Shown: positions 1-12,729 of the stretch, piece by piece | Numbering within the stretch: the stretch's first letter is position 1 | How the letters are laid out: the number at the start of each line of letters is the position of its first letter | Assembly (NCBI RefSeq): GCF_031877795.1 | Contig: NC_133939.1 | Coordinates: forward strand, 8,041,698-8,105,697 | DNA: 64,000 nt | Source of the DNA: Strix aluco | Lineage: Eukaryota > Chordata > Aves > Strigiformes > Strigidae | Direction: 5' to 3' | Translations under genes and position numbers: made by a program | The notes under the pieces: model-generated | What the model saw: the letters and a program-made list of their open reading frames with translations, nothing else | Database searches by the model: none | Told to the model about the DNA's origin: nothing

Positions 1-3000
1 TTTCCTACTCCAAAACCAGTGATAAATGAGTATTTTAAACCATTAAAAGTACTTAAACTGTTAAAACTAGGGAGGGGTAAAGGGGAGGACCCAAATAAGA
101 GGCTGTTGTGACTATTACAGCAACAAAACTGGGACAGGTCTAGAAGTCACTTGACTAACGCCAAGTGAAACCCTGCCCTGAATAGGCAGAAGACAGCACT
201 GAAGTTGTAAGAAGGTGTGTGTTTTTTTTATCTGCAGGCTCAGGGGCTGTGTCACTAGCATGTGGAAAAACGCTTTGTGGTCAGATCTTTGCACAAAGGA
301 CCTGTGGGGAAATTTGCTGCTTTCCTGAGTAGGAAGTTGCGGTGAAAGGCTATTACACAGAAGAAATGTAATGGAGCAAAGCAAAGCCCCAGCCATCAAG
401 TGAACTTCATAGTTAAGTAAGAGCCAGCACAACTTTACGGGTTTCTTGGGTTTCCCTTCCTCATGCACTCCCTGACGCCTGCTGCTCGCTGTTCTGCACA
501 GCCCTGTGTTGGCTTAGTACTGATGGGGGCTGGGAAGGAGGGCAGCCACCACCATTGGATTGGGTCTTTTTGGCCAAATTTCCTGCCCAGGTTTTGTTTC
601 TTTTTTTTCTAGTCAACATGGAGGTCTTCAAGTGGGAGACCCATGGAGGGCGAGGGCACGTGCATGCTGGCAAAGCTGTCATGTTGTCAGAGCTTGGGAC
701 AAAAGGCTGCTTGTGGCACAAAGTCAGGTGTTTTTAGGTGTCATGCTGCGTTGAATTCTCACCAGTGACAAGTAGTTGAATAACACAGAGTAAATGAGTG
801 ATTAAGAAAATGCCTTGGTGCAAACCAGTGGCTCTCTGTGGGTGCATTGCGTTCGGCTCCACTCCCTCTCATGTGTTTTAGCTGTGAGATGCTGAAAGCC
901 AAGTTGTCTAAACTCAAAATTAAACTCCAATGGCAAAGTCTGGAACTGACCTTCCCAAAGCACATTTTCCTTACTTTGTGTCTGTGCAAGGGGGAAATAT
1001 GCCCATCTCCCAGAGCCTCTGCTCGTTGGCCAAGTTCATGTTCTTCGCTCTTCTGTTTTATTCTCTGAGCACAACATGTCAGCACAATTCCAGAAAAAGA
1101 AAAGGTTGACATTTACAGGTATGCTTATATGCTTCCCTGTCCTGAAAAGCAAACCAAACATGAACAACTTAATCTTTTAATCTAAAAGGCAACCCTGCAA
1201 AGGTTACCAATCAATCCAATCACTGACATATTACATTTTCTGTAAAGGCACAGATGGATCTATAGCTCACATCACCCAGCAGGCTCAGGGTAGCATCATA
1301 TGCTTTAAATCCTGTTATTCCAATTGCAAAGTTTAATTATATTGAATGCTCAGTAGCAGGAAAGAAAAACCCATTTGTCATCATTAGCTGGTGTGCCCTC
1401 TAGCCCCAGTGCTTTGGAACTGTGTAATGTTATTGACAGATCTGGTGTATCTCTAATAGGAAACAAGTATTTAGCCTCTTAATCCTTGACGAGACATCGA
1501 TCTTCATTGGAGCTGGGACAGGAGCTTACAGTGTGTGTGTGGTGTAAAGTTCATGCAGGAGGGATAAACTAAATCCTTCAACACAGTCCTGTCACATCCA
1601 CCTTCTGCTGTCAGCTCCCTTGCTTAACTGGGCACAGCTTATGCCTCACGTACAGTTTGGACATCAATGGTGCGCTTGAGCCCAGACAGGACGTCACATG
1701 TGGGGTCTTGTAGTGACACTAGTCTGGTACAGGTCACCCATGGCATTTGGGGGACCAGGTGGAGATCAACACCCAGTGACTCCTCCATGCCAGTCTGCCC
1801 CACTGGCAGGGGCTGTCTCTGACTGCTGGTGCTTCCGGGACCCTCCACCAAACGCTCTTTGCTGGGTTTCCACCTCCCACTTGGTGCAGCCTGTTGAGGA
1901 CACCAGCCCAAGCACTGCTAAGCACTGCTGTGTGCAGGCAGTGCCCTGTGTGATGCTGTGACATGAATGCTTAACCAGCCATCACTGTCATGTTTTATTA
2001 TGCTTTTTCATGCGGTTCTGTGATTTTTTGCTTATCTGCTACCTTCCTGTGCATGGCTCACCTCTCCAGCAGAAACATGAGTGGTTTTCTGGTATGCAGT
2101 AATGAAGAAGAGATTAAAATATAACTCCTTGGCACTAGTAATTTCTGCTTAACTTCCATCTCTGGAGTCAGTTAGCTCATTAGCCTTCTGAAAATATTGA
2201 ATCAAAGGCTTAACGAGCTATTCCTAAATTTTCATTTATTAAACTTATTATTAAACTGTATTCCTAAATTTTTTTTTCCATGTCAGGAAATGGAAACAGA
2301 TTAGATGAAATTGCAGCTTTCTGATACAGAGGCATCACCACCCTTCACGAATGATGTGAGATGGATTCAAAGCTAATTTGTCACCTCTCCTTTGCCGAGT
2401 CATTGCTAGTTCTTAAATGATGGGATAATTTTCTTTCTGAAAAATGCATGTTTATGGAACACTCCTCCCCCAATACCTCTGTGAAGCCTCTGACTGCTTT
2501 CCTGTCTTTGGCCTCCTGCAGCAAAAGTTTTGCAGTTTAATGATGCATTGCGTGTATTGGGTCTGTCTAGCAGAATCCATAAAGGCAGTATCACTTGAGG
2601 ACATAGGACCCTGAGTGGTGACTCTGAAAATGAGAAAATGGCCCTGTATCATTAACTTTTGACTTTTTTTCTATGCTGTTTCTATCTGTTCCACTTTGCA
2701 TGTCTGTGGGTGCACAGTGCACCATTAGCTCTGGGTTAGCTCACGGTCTTGAGCAGTGCTGTGCTGGAGCCACCAACCACATCGTTACCCAAGAAGGCTG
2801 ATGGCATACTGATTAGCCACCCCTGTACCTTGCTGCCATGGAAAAGGTGGTACCTTCAAAGGTCACCCAGGCTGTCTCTTGAAGGTTTGCAGCATCCCAT
2901 GTAGGCGTTGCCCCTGCTTCACACCACAACCAAAACCACATTATCTAGTCCTGCTTAGTGTACTACATTTTCGCAAAACACAACCAGATGGAGTCTGTGT

Positions 3001-5999
3001 TAGGTTGACATCCTTCAGCACTGAGATTTGGTAGGAGACTGGCAAAAAATGCCAGGAGAATATACAGGTCCTCAAGAGGAGCTGGCATGCACAGCCTTCT
3101 CCTGTCTTCCCTGGAGTAATGAATCACTGTGTCCAGGCTAGACACTCTGCTTGCAGGCAGTGGCCTCTGACCCTACTGGCACAGACCTACGTTCTCCCAG
3201 TGCTGTTTTGTTGCCGCCATCCAAGAGGTTCTCTCCTGTCATGTCTTTGTGTCCCCTGGCCACTTTTAGCCACTGCACAGGGTGAAGCATATCAGTCCTG
3301 ACCTTACAGCCAGATTGTCTCCATCTCTGTCCCTACACCCATGGTCTTCTCCCTCAGCCACCTCACCCTCCTGGCCTACATCCCTCTTCAGGGCTCTTTC
3401 TTAGGCCACCACCTGCAAAATAACTGCTTCTCACCTGCACCTCCAATCCTCTGCCACAAAACACTCCTCCTTCCCTTCTCTCTCCTCCATGGACTGAGTT
3501 CAGTCTCCTTCTGGCACTGGCACTGTCAGCCACCACTTTCTTAGTCCCCACCACCAACTGTAGCCTCCTGCATGCTCATGGTGGCACACAAGGCTGCGCC
3601 AACACCGTTGCAGCCACCATCTCTAGAGAAGCTCATCTCCACCTCTGCTTGCCAAAGGCTGTACCCTGCAACATAAAACCGCAGATGCTGCCACCCAGCA
3701 CAAGGCTGGTAGGGTCTGTGCCCTGGGGGACAACCCTGCTCTCCCCAGTCTGTGAAGGGAGCAGAGCTTCTGGATGAGTTCAGCCAGGGATGGATCCCTC
3801 TGCACCTACCTCAGCCAGTCCTTGGGGCTCAGTGCTAGGACAGGTGACCCACGACATCCCGCTGTCTCCATCTGAGGGGGTCACCAAACCATGTGGGAAT
3901 ATCTCAGGGCTTTCTGACTCACCTAATGGAGGCTGGGCAGTCTGTTCTGCTGACAGCAAGGCCAGCAAGAGGTACATGTCCCTTCACAGCTTGATTTTTG
4001 ACTGCAGCTCTTACCCCATCTCTGTCTCTCAGAGATGGAAGGATGCATACTCAGCCATCTTGTCTCTCACCTGGCCTCCTAAACCTGCTCGTGGATGACA
4101 GAGTTTGGATGGACCCTGCTGACAGCTTGCTCGATGATGATGTAGGTTATGGACAGGGTTTCTGCCGCAGGCTGCCCCAAACTCTGTTCAGGCCCCTCCA
4201 GGGACACCTCTGTGCCCTGCAGGCAGCAGGCCAGGTGCCCACCACATGGGCCACACCAACCTACAGGAGCTCCCTGGCCCCCACCATGCACTGAGACAAC
4301 CACAGCTGCATGTAGGTGGGTGACAGGCATGTGACCCGTGAGTCACCACTCACCACTGTCCTGCCTCACACAGCAGGGCTCATCACCAAGCTTGTACATC
4401 ACGGTGAGTGTGGGCACCACCGGCATGCAGCTAGCCAAGGCTGAGGGCTTTGCCTTCCCTGCAAACACAGGGAGCAGGAGAAACCAAAGCTCTTGTGCCC
4501 ACCTTGCCGTGCAAGGGACCTCTTTGGGAGTGATGGATGGTGGTCACAGCTGTCCTGGTGTGGGACACAGCGGTGTCAGCATGCACGGGGGCAACCTGCT
4601 CTCTGCGGCCTGGTTTTGCTTGTCTAGCACTGACTGAGACAGCAGGATGTGTTTGCACATGTGTGTATGTGGCAACCTGGATGTTTCCTATGACCCATTA
4701 TACACTTTTCAACACAATAATTTGCTGTGCTGCCAGTCCGGAGTACTGCCCTGGGAAGGCTCATGTTGGTATCAGGGGCAACTCAACAGTCTTGAGACAG
4801 AAGTGCCCTTCCATGAAGGCGTTTGTGACAGTTTAAGTGACAGTTAGGATTGGAAAGCGAACTGAGCTGTGATGAAGAGGAGGAGGAAGGATGAGATGAG
4901 ACACACGGGGCAATAGCACTGTACATGTATGTCATGGGCAAACCTTCACAACTGCCTGGCGTGTTTCACATAGGAGCTCTGCCTCAGCGTGGCAAAGGCC
5001 ACGCTCAGCCCCTCCCACTACTCTTGTGATGCTGTCTGTGTGTCTCCCTGCCCAGTGCTCTGCCTGGGGGGGGCCACCCTGGCAGCTCACACAGGTAGCG
5101 TGTGGGGCTGAGTGCCACCTTGCCCAGACCCACGACAGCACCCAATGCTGCCACCTTTTCCCACGCCAGTGCCCCACTGGTGCACAACTCCCCCTCAACG
5201 GAGTGTGCAACACCCACTCTGTGGGTGCAGAGTTCAACAGGCTCTGACGCCCTGGCTCTGCCTGGGTGACAGCTCACATGTACAGCCATGGCGGGGGATC
5301 AGCCACTTCCCACGGTGAGTGTCTGGCCCCATCGCAGCGAGGCCGTGGACACGACACCCCCAGCTCTCAGGAAGGCGCAGTTGGGCTGCCGGGTCTGACA
5401 GCTGCATTTCTGCAGAGCTGACACTCGCGTGACTCATCTCGATGTTGTCTCACACTCTGTGGACACAAACAAACTTATCAACAAGTCTCTCCTGGAAGGG
5501 AAAGCACCATGCTTTAATGGTTTTCCACCGTGTGTTTCCATCATGCCACACCATCAGACACAGAAGCATACTGCTGCCCTGAAGCATCACCCCTCACAAA
5601 GCCACAGGGAGGTATTTGCTCCCTTCCCCGCTGGCCTGTGGCTTTTGTCCACTTAGCATGTCAGAGTTCAAAACCATGTCTACCTGTTTGGAAGATGGGT
5701 GTCCCCCTGCCTTTCTGCTTCCTCTGAGTCCATGCATCCACTCTGCAACTTTGAGGGGCTGCAGCAAGCACATTCAGTACAGCATTTCTATTTGAAACTG
5801 CTCCTGTCCCAGACACTATACCAATATTTTTGGACAGCAGCAAATAGAGGTGGAGCTGGCATCTTCCATAGAAAAGCTTAGCCTGCTCCTTCTATTTTCC
5901 GTGCCCAAAATAATTTTCTACCGCTGCTCATCTCCTCTCCTTTTACAGCCAGGTCTGCATGTGAGCTGGCACTCACAGTGTGCTCTTCCCTTTAACACT
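1..5999. other. No gene recognised (left flank)
   Basis: I see no exon, receptor motif or RNA gene here that I can support. The open frames on both strands are short (about 130 codons or fewer), overlap one another and show no recognisable domain. Parts of 3300-5430 are relatively GC-rich with scattered CpG, which lengthens chance open frames. A distant exon of a neighbouring multi-exon gene cannot be excluded by eye. Confidence 0.5.
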
Positions 6000-7325
6000 G
6001 CTGACTTACCCAAATATCACCCTTATCTTCAGGAAAGGCAGAAAGGAGCATCCAGAGAGCTGCAGGACAGTCAGTCTCACCTTGATCCCTGGGAAAGAGA
6101 TGGATTAAATCCTCCTGGAAACCATTTAAAAGCATACTAAGGACAAGAAGGTGACTAGATTTACAAAATCATGCCTGACCAACTTGATAAGCTGCCTCTA
6201 ATGAGATGACTTTGCTCGGTGGATGAAGTGAGAGCAGTGGATGTTGTTTCTCTCAATTTTAGTGTTGAAAGCCTTACTGTCTCCCATAATACCTGCAGAG
6301 ACACACTGAAGTATGGACTAGATAAATGGATGGTGAGGTGGACTAAAAACTGGCTGAACTGCCAAGCTCAAAGGGCTGAGATTAGTATCATGAAGTCCAG
6401 CTGGAGGACAGTCCCTAGCAGAGTCCCTTGGAGGTCGAGACTGAGGCAAACAGCGAAGATGCCAAACAATAACGGCCTGGTGCTAGGACGGAGTGTACCC
6501 TCAGCAAGTTTGCAGATCATATAAAACTGAGGGGAGTCGCTCATAGACAAGGGGGTTGTGCCACCGTTCAGAGGCACCTTCACAGACTGGAGAAATGGGC
6601 TGACAGGAACTTCATGGGGTTCAACAAGGGGCAGTGCAGAGTCTTGCACCTGAGGAGGAGCAACTCCAGGCACCAGCACAGCCTGGGGCTGACTGGCTGG
6701 AAAGCAGCTTTGCAGAGAAGGACCTGGTGGAAACCAAGCTGACCATGACCCGGCAATGCATGGCTGTAGCAAAGGCAGGCACCAGCATCCTAGGCTGCAG
6801 TAGGATAAGCATCGTCAGCAGGTCAAGGGAGGTGATCCTTCCCCTCCACCCAGCACTGGTGAGATACATCTGGAGTGCTGTGTCCAGTGCTGGGCTCCCC
6901 AGTACAAGACAGACATGGACTTACTGGAGCAGGTCCAAGGAATGGCCACAAAGATGATTAAGGGATTGGAGCATCTCTCATATGAGGGGAGGCTGAAAGA
7001 GCTGGTACTGTTCAGCCTGAGTGTAACATCCACGTGTGTAAACACCCAATGGGAGGGATTAAAGAAGACAGAGCTCTTCTCAGAAGTGACAATGAGAGGA
7101 CAAGAGGCAATGGGCGCAAACTGAAATACAGGAAAGTCCATTTAAACATAAGGAAAAATGTTTACTTTCAGGGTGATCAAACACTGGAACAGGTTACCCA
7201 GGGAATTTGTGGAGATATCCTTGGCGATATTCAAAACCAGACTCGACCTGGCCCTGGGCAACAGGCTCTGAGCAAGGGGTTGGACTAAACCTCAGGAGGT
7301 CCCTTCCAACCTCAGCCACTCTGTG
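6000..7325 (+). mobile_element. CR1 LINE, 3' part of ORF2 plus 3' UTR, decayed
   Basis: This is a 5'-truncated CR1 retrotransposon in plus orientation. Reverse-transcriptase blocks read in order through shifting frames: a VSLTLIPGKEMD block near 6062-6106, a SCLTNLIS block near 6172, a block matching the SKAFDTVSHN motif near 6260-6290, a GLDKWMVRW block near 6320, and the C-terminal part of ORF2 at about 6625-6990 ([46 protein letters not shown]). The last 150 bases carry the usual CR1 3' end with its GGTCCCTTCCAACCTCAG-type terminus. Stops and frameshifts interrupt the frame and the 5' end is missing, so it is dead. The plus-strand frames 6634-6957 and 6915-7124 are ORF2 remnants, not host genes. 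Confidence 0.93.
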
Positions 7326-7990
7326 AACAAGGCTGTTATCCTGGGCTCTCAGTCAAAAATAACTCACAGCATCAGCCTGTTTGGGAAACGCAGCTGCAGC
7401 TACCACAGGCAAACAGCTCCCACAGCCTTTCCTTTGTGGTTCTCTTCACACATGTCTTTCCTGGCCTTAAACACCTGCAGTGACCCTCCAGTCCCTCTTC
7501 TGTGCTGTGACTCCAAGATCCACTGCAGCATTTCATATCAGCAGGCTTCCCTGTCCTCTTCTGCCACGGCACCTCACAAATGCCAGATGGTATTGGAGGG
7601 TCTTAGCGGCATGTGGTTCAGACACATTTTACATGGCTCCTGCCTTACGCACTGATGGCCTGTCCTTGGTGACAAACAAACTGAGGGATTTGGATGCCTT
7701 GTTGCCTCCTGAGGGCTGTGATCGGCACATACATCTTTGTGGTTATAGGGTGGCTGCAAGGTGCGTAAGGCTTGTGGTGGAGCAGAGCAAGTGGGTCTTA
7801 TCTTCAGGCTCTTCCGTCGGGTCCTCTCCCCTGCACAGTCTTGCTGGACAGCTGTGCTGCAGCGCTTCCTCTGCTTGATGCCACCTAGTGCCTCCTGAGC
7901 CAGGGACGCCTGGGCCACATCGGCATCCTGCTATCTTTCGCTCACCACATCAGTGCCTGTGTGCTCTCACCCCCAAGCTCAAGCCAGCAG
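7326..7990. other. No gene recognised (between CR1 and pentamer array)
   Basis: Unique-looking sequence. The open frames on both strands overlap and resemble no family I know. Confidence 0.5.
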
Positions 7991-8260
7991 GCTAGGCTAG
8001 GCTAGGCTAGGCTAGGCTTGGCTTGGCTAGGCTTGGCTAGGCTTGGCTAGGCTAGGCTTGGCTAGGCTTGGCTTCTCTTCTCTTCTCTTCTCTTCTCTTC
8101 TCTTCTCTTCTCTTCTCTTCTCTTCTCTTCTCTTCTCTTCTCTTCTCTTCTCTTCTCTTCTCTTCTCTTCTCTTCTCTTCTCTTCTCTTCTCTTCTCTTC
8201 TCTTCTCTTCTCTTCTCTTCTCTTCTCTTCTCTTCTCTTCTCTTCTCTTCTCTTCTCTTC
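7991..8260. repeat. Compound pentanucleotide tandem array (GCTWG)16-GCTTC-(TCTTC)37
   Basis: A perfect 5-base register runs for 270 bases. It starts with 16 units of GCTAG or GCTTG (7991-8070), passes through one GCTTC unit (8071-8075), and continues as 37 identical TCTTC units (8076-8260). The pure part is a polypurine/polypyrimidine tract. Because 5 is not a multiple of 3 and the unit contains no stop in any frame, the array opens long artificial reading frames (Ser/Leu/Phe-rich on plus, Lys/Arg/Glu-rich on minus). These are not genes. Confidence 0.97.
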
Positions 8261-11200
8261 TCTCACAGCTCGCATGGCCAGAAGAGTACCCATCGCGCTA
8301 TTTTATGAGCAGCCAACCACCATTAGCATCACTGCAATGAAAAAGTGTTACAGCTGGTCAGGTACTAAGGGTAAGTGGGCAGTAAGACAATTCCCCACTA
8401 GCTATACTGCATGCTGATTATTGACACTAATTAAATAGCCCATCACTGACCCTTTGGGGCTTACAGCTCACTTTCCTGCCTCCACTTCTGTCAATGCAGG
8501 GTCTAACAAGTGGGACTCTTCGTCACCCATACGAGATGCCAAGGTCTTGGTTCAGTCACCAGCCTGAAGCTCTCAGGTGCTTTGGCCGTACCTGTACTGG
8601 AGAAGAAGTGCAGGCTGGAGCCCTGCCACTGGCCCCATCGTGGCCATCTCCTGCCCCATCCCTGCCCCAGGCACCAAACCCATTCCAAGGGGCCATTTGG
8701 GTACAGCAGTGTCCATCTGAGGAGGGATGGGGAGACTTTCTCCAGCCTAGAGAGAGACTATGCTACATACCAAGCTGATCAGTGTGCTCACCTCACCACC
8801 CAGAGCCGTGCAAACAAGTATGACTCCATTCAGCACTCAGTCGGAGGGCCCTGCACCTCCAGCTGTGTGGAGTGATCCAACACCAGATATCGCATCTTCT
8901 TGGTTTTGCTTAGCTTAGGTTTCAGCACAGCATTTCAAATCCACACTTGTTGAGTGCCACTGCTTAGCTGTTGAACACACCCTTTTAGAACACAACATTT
9001 TACCTCACTGGAAAGTATTGCCACCATTTATTTGGCCAGCAGATTGAAACTCAAGACCAAACTGACATGAAATCTTCTCCCACGCAGGAGGAGGAGGTGC
9101 TATAGAAACCCTCAAGTACCGGTGAGCTGTTGGTGTCCTGTGCATGCAGCCCCACCGGCTGCCTCAGCTGACCCTGCTCCTCCTGGCCCAGATGTGTGGC
9201 TGCACAGCCCGCACATGCCCTGCCTCCGGCGGGACCTGCTGCTGATTTTGTGCCGTTAAACCTACAGGTAATATCACTTTGTTTCATTCTCTCTTACTCT
9301 CTGTGAACTGCTGCTCAGGGTCCTGCTGTGGCTGGGAGGAGGAAGAGGAGGCTTAGACGCCTGGTTTCTGCAGGGCAGTGCAGTCCACAGAGGTCCATGC
9401 AGTAGGTTGCAATCTCTGAGCCTTTCAGTTTCTGTTCTTACTCCAAGGTATTCTCCTGGTAATTCACCTGGAAGATCACAACATATTACTTCCTAACAGC
9501 AGCTGGGAACTGGAAAGTAAATTCATCCCAACACAGGAAACAAGTGATTCCATAAGATTTGTTTTCTGTCTAAGTAAACCCTTGCATCTTTCAAAGAAGT
9601 TCTGTTGTTAGGGTTACTACATTACCGTTTTCAAAGGATGCAGCGATAGATGAGCCTGAGAGAACACCAGTTTCAAAGAAGAAAAGAAAAAAGTACCGTG
9701 CCTTAGATCACTGTGTTTGAGAGAGCTGTGAACAACAGCAAGGTCAGCGCAGGTAGTTTCCAGATTTCTTTATGCGATTTGGAAACAAAAGAGAGGAAAA
9801 ACCCCTCACCTAGGGCTCTTCTGCCACAGAGGCAGTTTGTCTGCCTGCTCTTTCTGGCTGTGCTTCCCTCCCAGGTCGGCTCGCTGCGCAGGGCCTGGCC
9901 AGCAGTGCCTGTGGAGTACAGCCCTGTCCAAGTCTATTCTCATACCAGTGCAGCATGTTCATTAAATCTTTGCTGACGGCTACCCGTTCAATTTATAGAA
10001 ATGTTGGTGAAAATCCAACCAGTTGCCATGGAGGTGGCAGTTGATGCAGAATATGCTGTGCTGTACACCATACTTCCCACCCCATTTTCCTTCTTCCTCT
10101 CCCTCTGCTCAGTTCCAGGTCCTTTCCCTCACCCACCAAGGCTGCCCTGCTGTCCTTAGTCATTTCACCCACCACATTCACCTGTCATTCCTCTGGTACC
10201 TGCTTATTTCTGAGCCCTCCTCACCAGAAGGTAGGAGGATTTTACAGGCAAGAGTCCCCCTCCAGTGCAGCTGTTTCCCCATGGGCATCCCACTGGAAAA
10301 AACACAGGATGTTTGCCACCACGGTGCTACTGCAACACCCACAGTGCCTTCAGCCTCTGCCTTGCTTCTATCCCTCCAACCTCTCTGTTAAGGGTCTGGA
10401 AGAAGCTTACTACTTCTTGAGCTGCTGGAGGAAATGAGCCCAGCCCTGACCTTCGTCCCCAGCTGGTGACCAGCTTCCATGGTGGGGAACAGCTGCGGAT
10501 CAGCTCTCCCCAGTCTATAGTGGGGGGGAAGCAGGACACACTCCACAATACTGGTGACTTTGTCCATTGAGCTCCAGCCTGTTCCTGGTCCTCCAGCAGC
10601 AGCAAGATGCTGGTTTACAGCTGTCTCCATGCTTTTCTCACAGCTGTAGGTTGCTGCCTAGCCCCTCTGATGCTGCAGCCATTTCATCTACCCAACCTTA
10701 AACATTTCCAGCAGCCACAGGATATGGTAGCTTATCAAACTGCATCTCTTTAAAGACATTTTATGCTCAGCCATACCCTATCTGTGCTATGTGGCCTGCT
10801 TTAAAACCCTCTGCTCATTTCCTCCCTCCTCCCCCCAGTCTCTGGGCTGCCTCGTAGCCAGGAGCACTTGTGAGACCTGATGCTGGGGACTGCATTTGGG
10901 CACATCTCCAGTTCCAAAGGTGGTGTTGGCCAGAGCCCTTTCACGCTGCAGAGCACACCAGCATGGTTTGCCTGTGTTGTGCTTCAGCATAGAGGCTGCT
11001 GCTGGCATTGCAGACCAGGGACAGTGAAAAGCAACCTGAGCATCAACCATGACAGCAAAGACATCTGCCTTGTGCACTGGGTGAGCATAATGGTGTGGCA
11101 GCTTCAGCCCGTGATGTAAGGTGTTTCCCTGCTGCTACTTACTGTAGTTCAGAGAGGTCTCCTTGTGTGACAGCCATCAACTTCCTTCCAGGGTGCAGAC

Positions 11201-12414
11201 AGCCAGCAGCAAGCCTCTGTTGGGAAACCCAGACGTGAGCACACAAGAACTGGGAGAGTGCTCTATGCAGGAGTCACATTAGTGTCTGCTAGGGCCCAAG
11301 ACATTTACATATCCCCCCAGCAATTGAATTAGTTGTATGTTCATCAGTTACTTCAGAACTGAAGTCTGATTTTGCAGGCAGTGCCCTCACCAACTGACCA
11401 CAAGGTCTGCATCGCTTGCAAAGGCAAATAACTGCTTAACCAGGCATATTCAGTCATGGTGTCCCTTCCTACATCTCTGAAAGCTGTAGGATTTCTCCAG
11501 ATCCCTCACCACTTCACTCTCCTGTTAGAGTGGTAAAAAACTTATTTTAAATTAAAAGGTTAAATTCTTTCCAAAGTGCATTTAGATGCAAGCAGAAATT
11601 CAGCGACATATACACAAAATCACGAGTTCACAGAATTGTTCCATGTGCACGTCACATAGAGCCACTTTGCACAGGATGGGGTCTGGTTAAAGCTGATTTT
11701 TATCAGCCCATGAACTCACACTCTTCACGCAACCAATCCAAAACATCTAGTAGCCAGTGTGACAGAGATGTACTACTTATATCTCATGGATTTCCTAAGA
11801 CGGCAGGATGCCTGCCTGAGCAGGAGCCATCTAATGCAGCCCTTAGTGGCAAGTTCCTTGTTTGCACTGGTGTTTTGTCTTTCAGGTGTGTCTTTCTGCT
11901 TTAGATCAGCAGACTTGTACTCTCTCCTGGAACAAATGGGTCCCCGCCATTAATCAGGTTAATCCTTCCACCCCCCATTCCCCTCCCATGGAGGTAGAGA
12001 GCAGCATGCCTCACTCCCTCCCTTAGGGTTTCAAGCATGCCTTTGAGATGCAGGAACTCAGATTCAGCTGTTTTCCTCAACCTGGAGCAGGATCTCCAGA
12101 TTTGCAAGGCAGCCCAAAGGCTCAGAAACCTGCACAGTTAAAGCCAGAGCATGAAGGTGTCTGCCAAGTGACATCTGCTATGCCCTTACAGCCCTTCATC
12201 CCCCTAGTCTGTCTCCCAAGCCAGCAGAACCAGTAGAAGAGTTTTTGCTCATGGGTTGTGCTGGGCTTTAAGGTTGCTTCAATCCCTGCCTAGCTCAAAA
12301 CCAAGCTAAGGGTAATTCTACCTCTTTTGCACAGCCTGACTTAACAAATTAGCGTTCACATTGTCACAAGATGCCCCCACTACCTATGAGGACTTTTCTA
12401 GGTGCTATTCCACG

Positions 12415-12431
12415 CCCCCCCCCCCCCCCCC
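12415..12431 (+). repeat. Poly-C tract of 17
   Basis: A run of 17 consecutive C lies about 280 bases before the coding exon of GPR35-like copy A, in its presumed intron or 5' flank. The minus strand is a G-run. Its length is likely polymorphic and prone to sequencing error. Confidence 0.9.
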
Positions 12432-12676
12432 TTCAAGAAGCCTTTAATAAAGGCTTCCTGTCATGTCCTATTGGAAGTGTACCTTGAGATACTTACTCAT
12501 AAACTGAGTAAACATAAACAAAGCTCGGCAAAGGATGCATCCCAGGTAGAGGCTGACTCAGAAAGCCAGCTCTGTAGACTCAAATTCAAATTGATAACAA
12601 AGTAAATATTTACTTAAATACCCTTTTTTATAGGAGCCATGCATCTTTTAAGAGGTAGGAGTAAAGTCTTACCATG

Positions 12677-12692
12677 TCTTTTCCCATTTCAG
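12677..12692 (+). other. Splice acceptor before GPR35-like copy A
   Basis: A pyrimidine-rich tract ending in CAG (TCTTTTCCCATTTCAG) lies 37 bases before the ATG at 12730. Such an acceptor shortly upstream of the only coding exon is typical of GPR35/GPR55-type genes with a non-coding 5' exon. The frame stays open from the ATG back to the acceptor. Confidence 0.6.
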
Positions 12693-12729
12693 GTCTCAGA
12701 ACATCATACAACATCTACACATCAGGACA

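Larger units (their letters stand above)
8261..12692. other. No gene recognised; presumptive 5' flank or intron of the first receptor
   Basis: No coding exon, RNA gene or large repeat is recognised. The last few kilobases should hold the promoter and 5' exon or exons of the GPR35-like gene whose coding exon starts after the splice acceptor ending at 12692, but no specific first exon can be picked out by eye. Confidence 0.45.

Noticed and set aside
5288-5320. An ATG with good context followed after nine codons by a GTGAGT donor, resembling a first coding exon
   Set aside because: Its phase does not join in frame to the acceptor of GPR35-like copy A, there is no other supporting signal, and such short matches arise by chance.
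6219-7288. Several plus-strand open frames
   Set aside because: They are fragments of CR1 ORF2 and its 3' UTR.
8027-8417. Long open frames of EKRRE-type and SLLFS-type repeats
   Set aside because: They are translations of the pentanucleotide array at 7991-8260.
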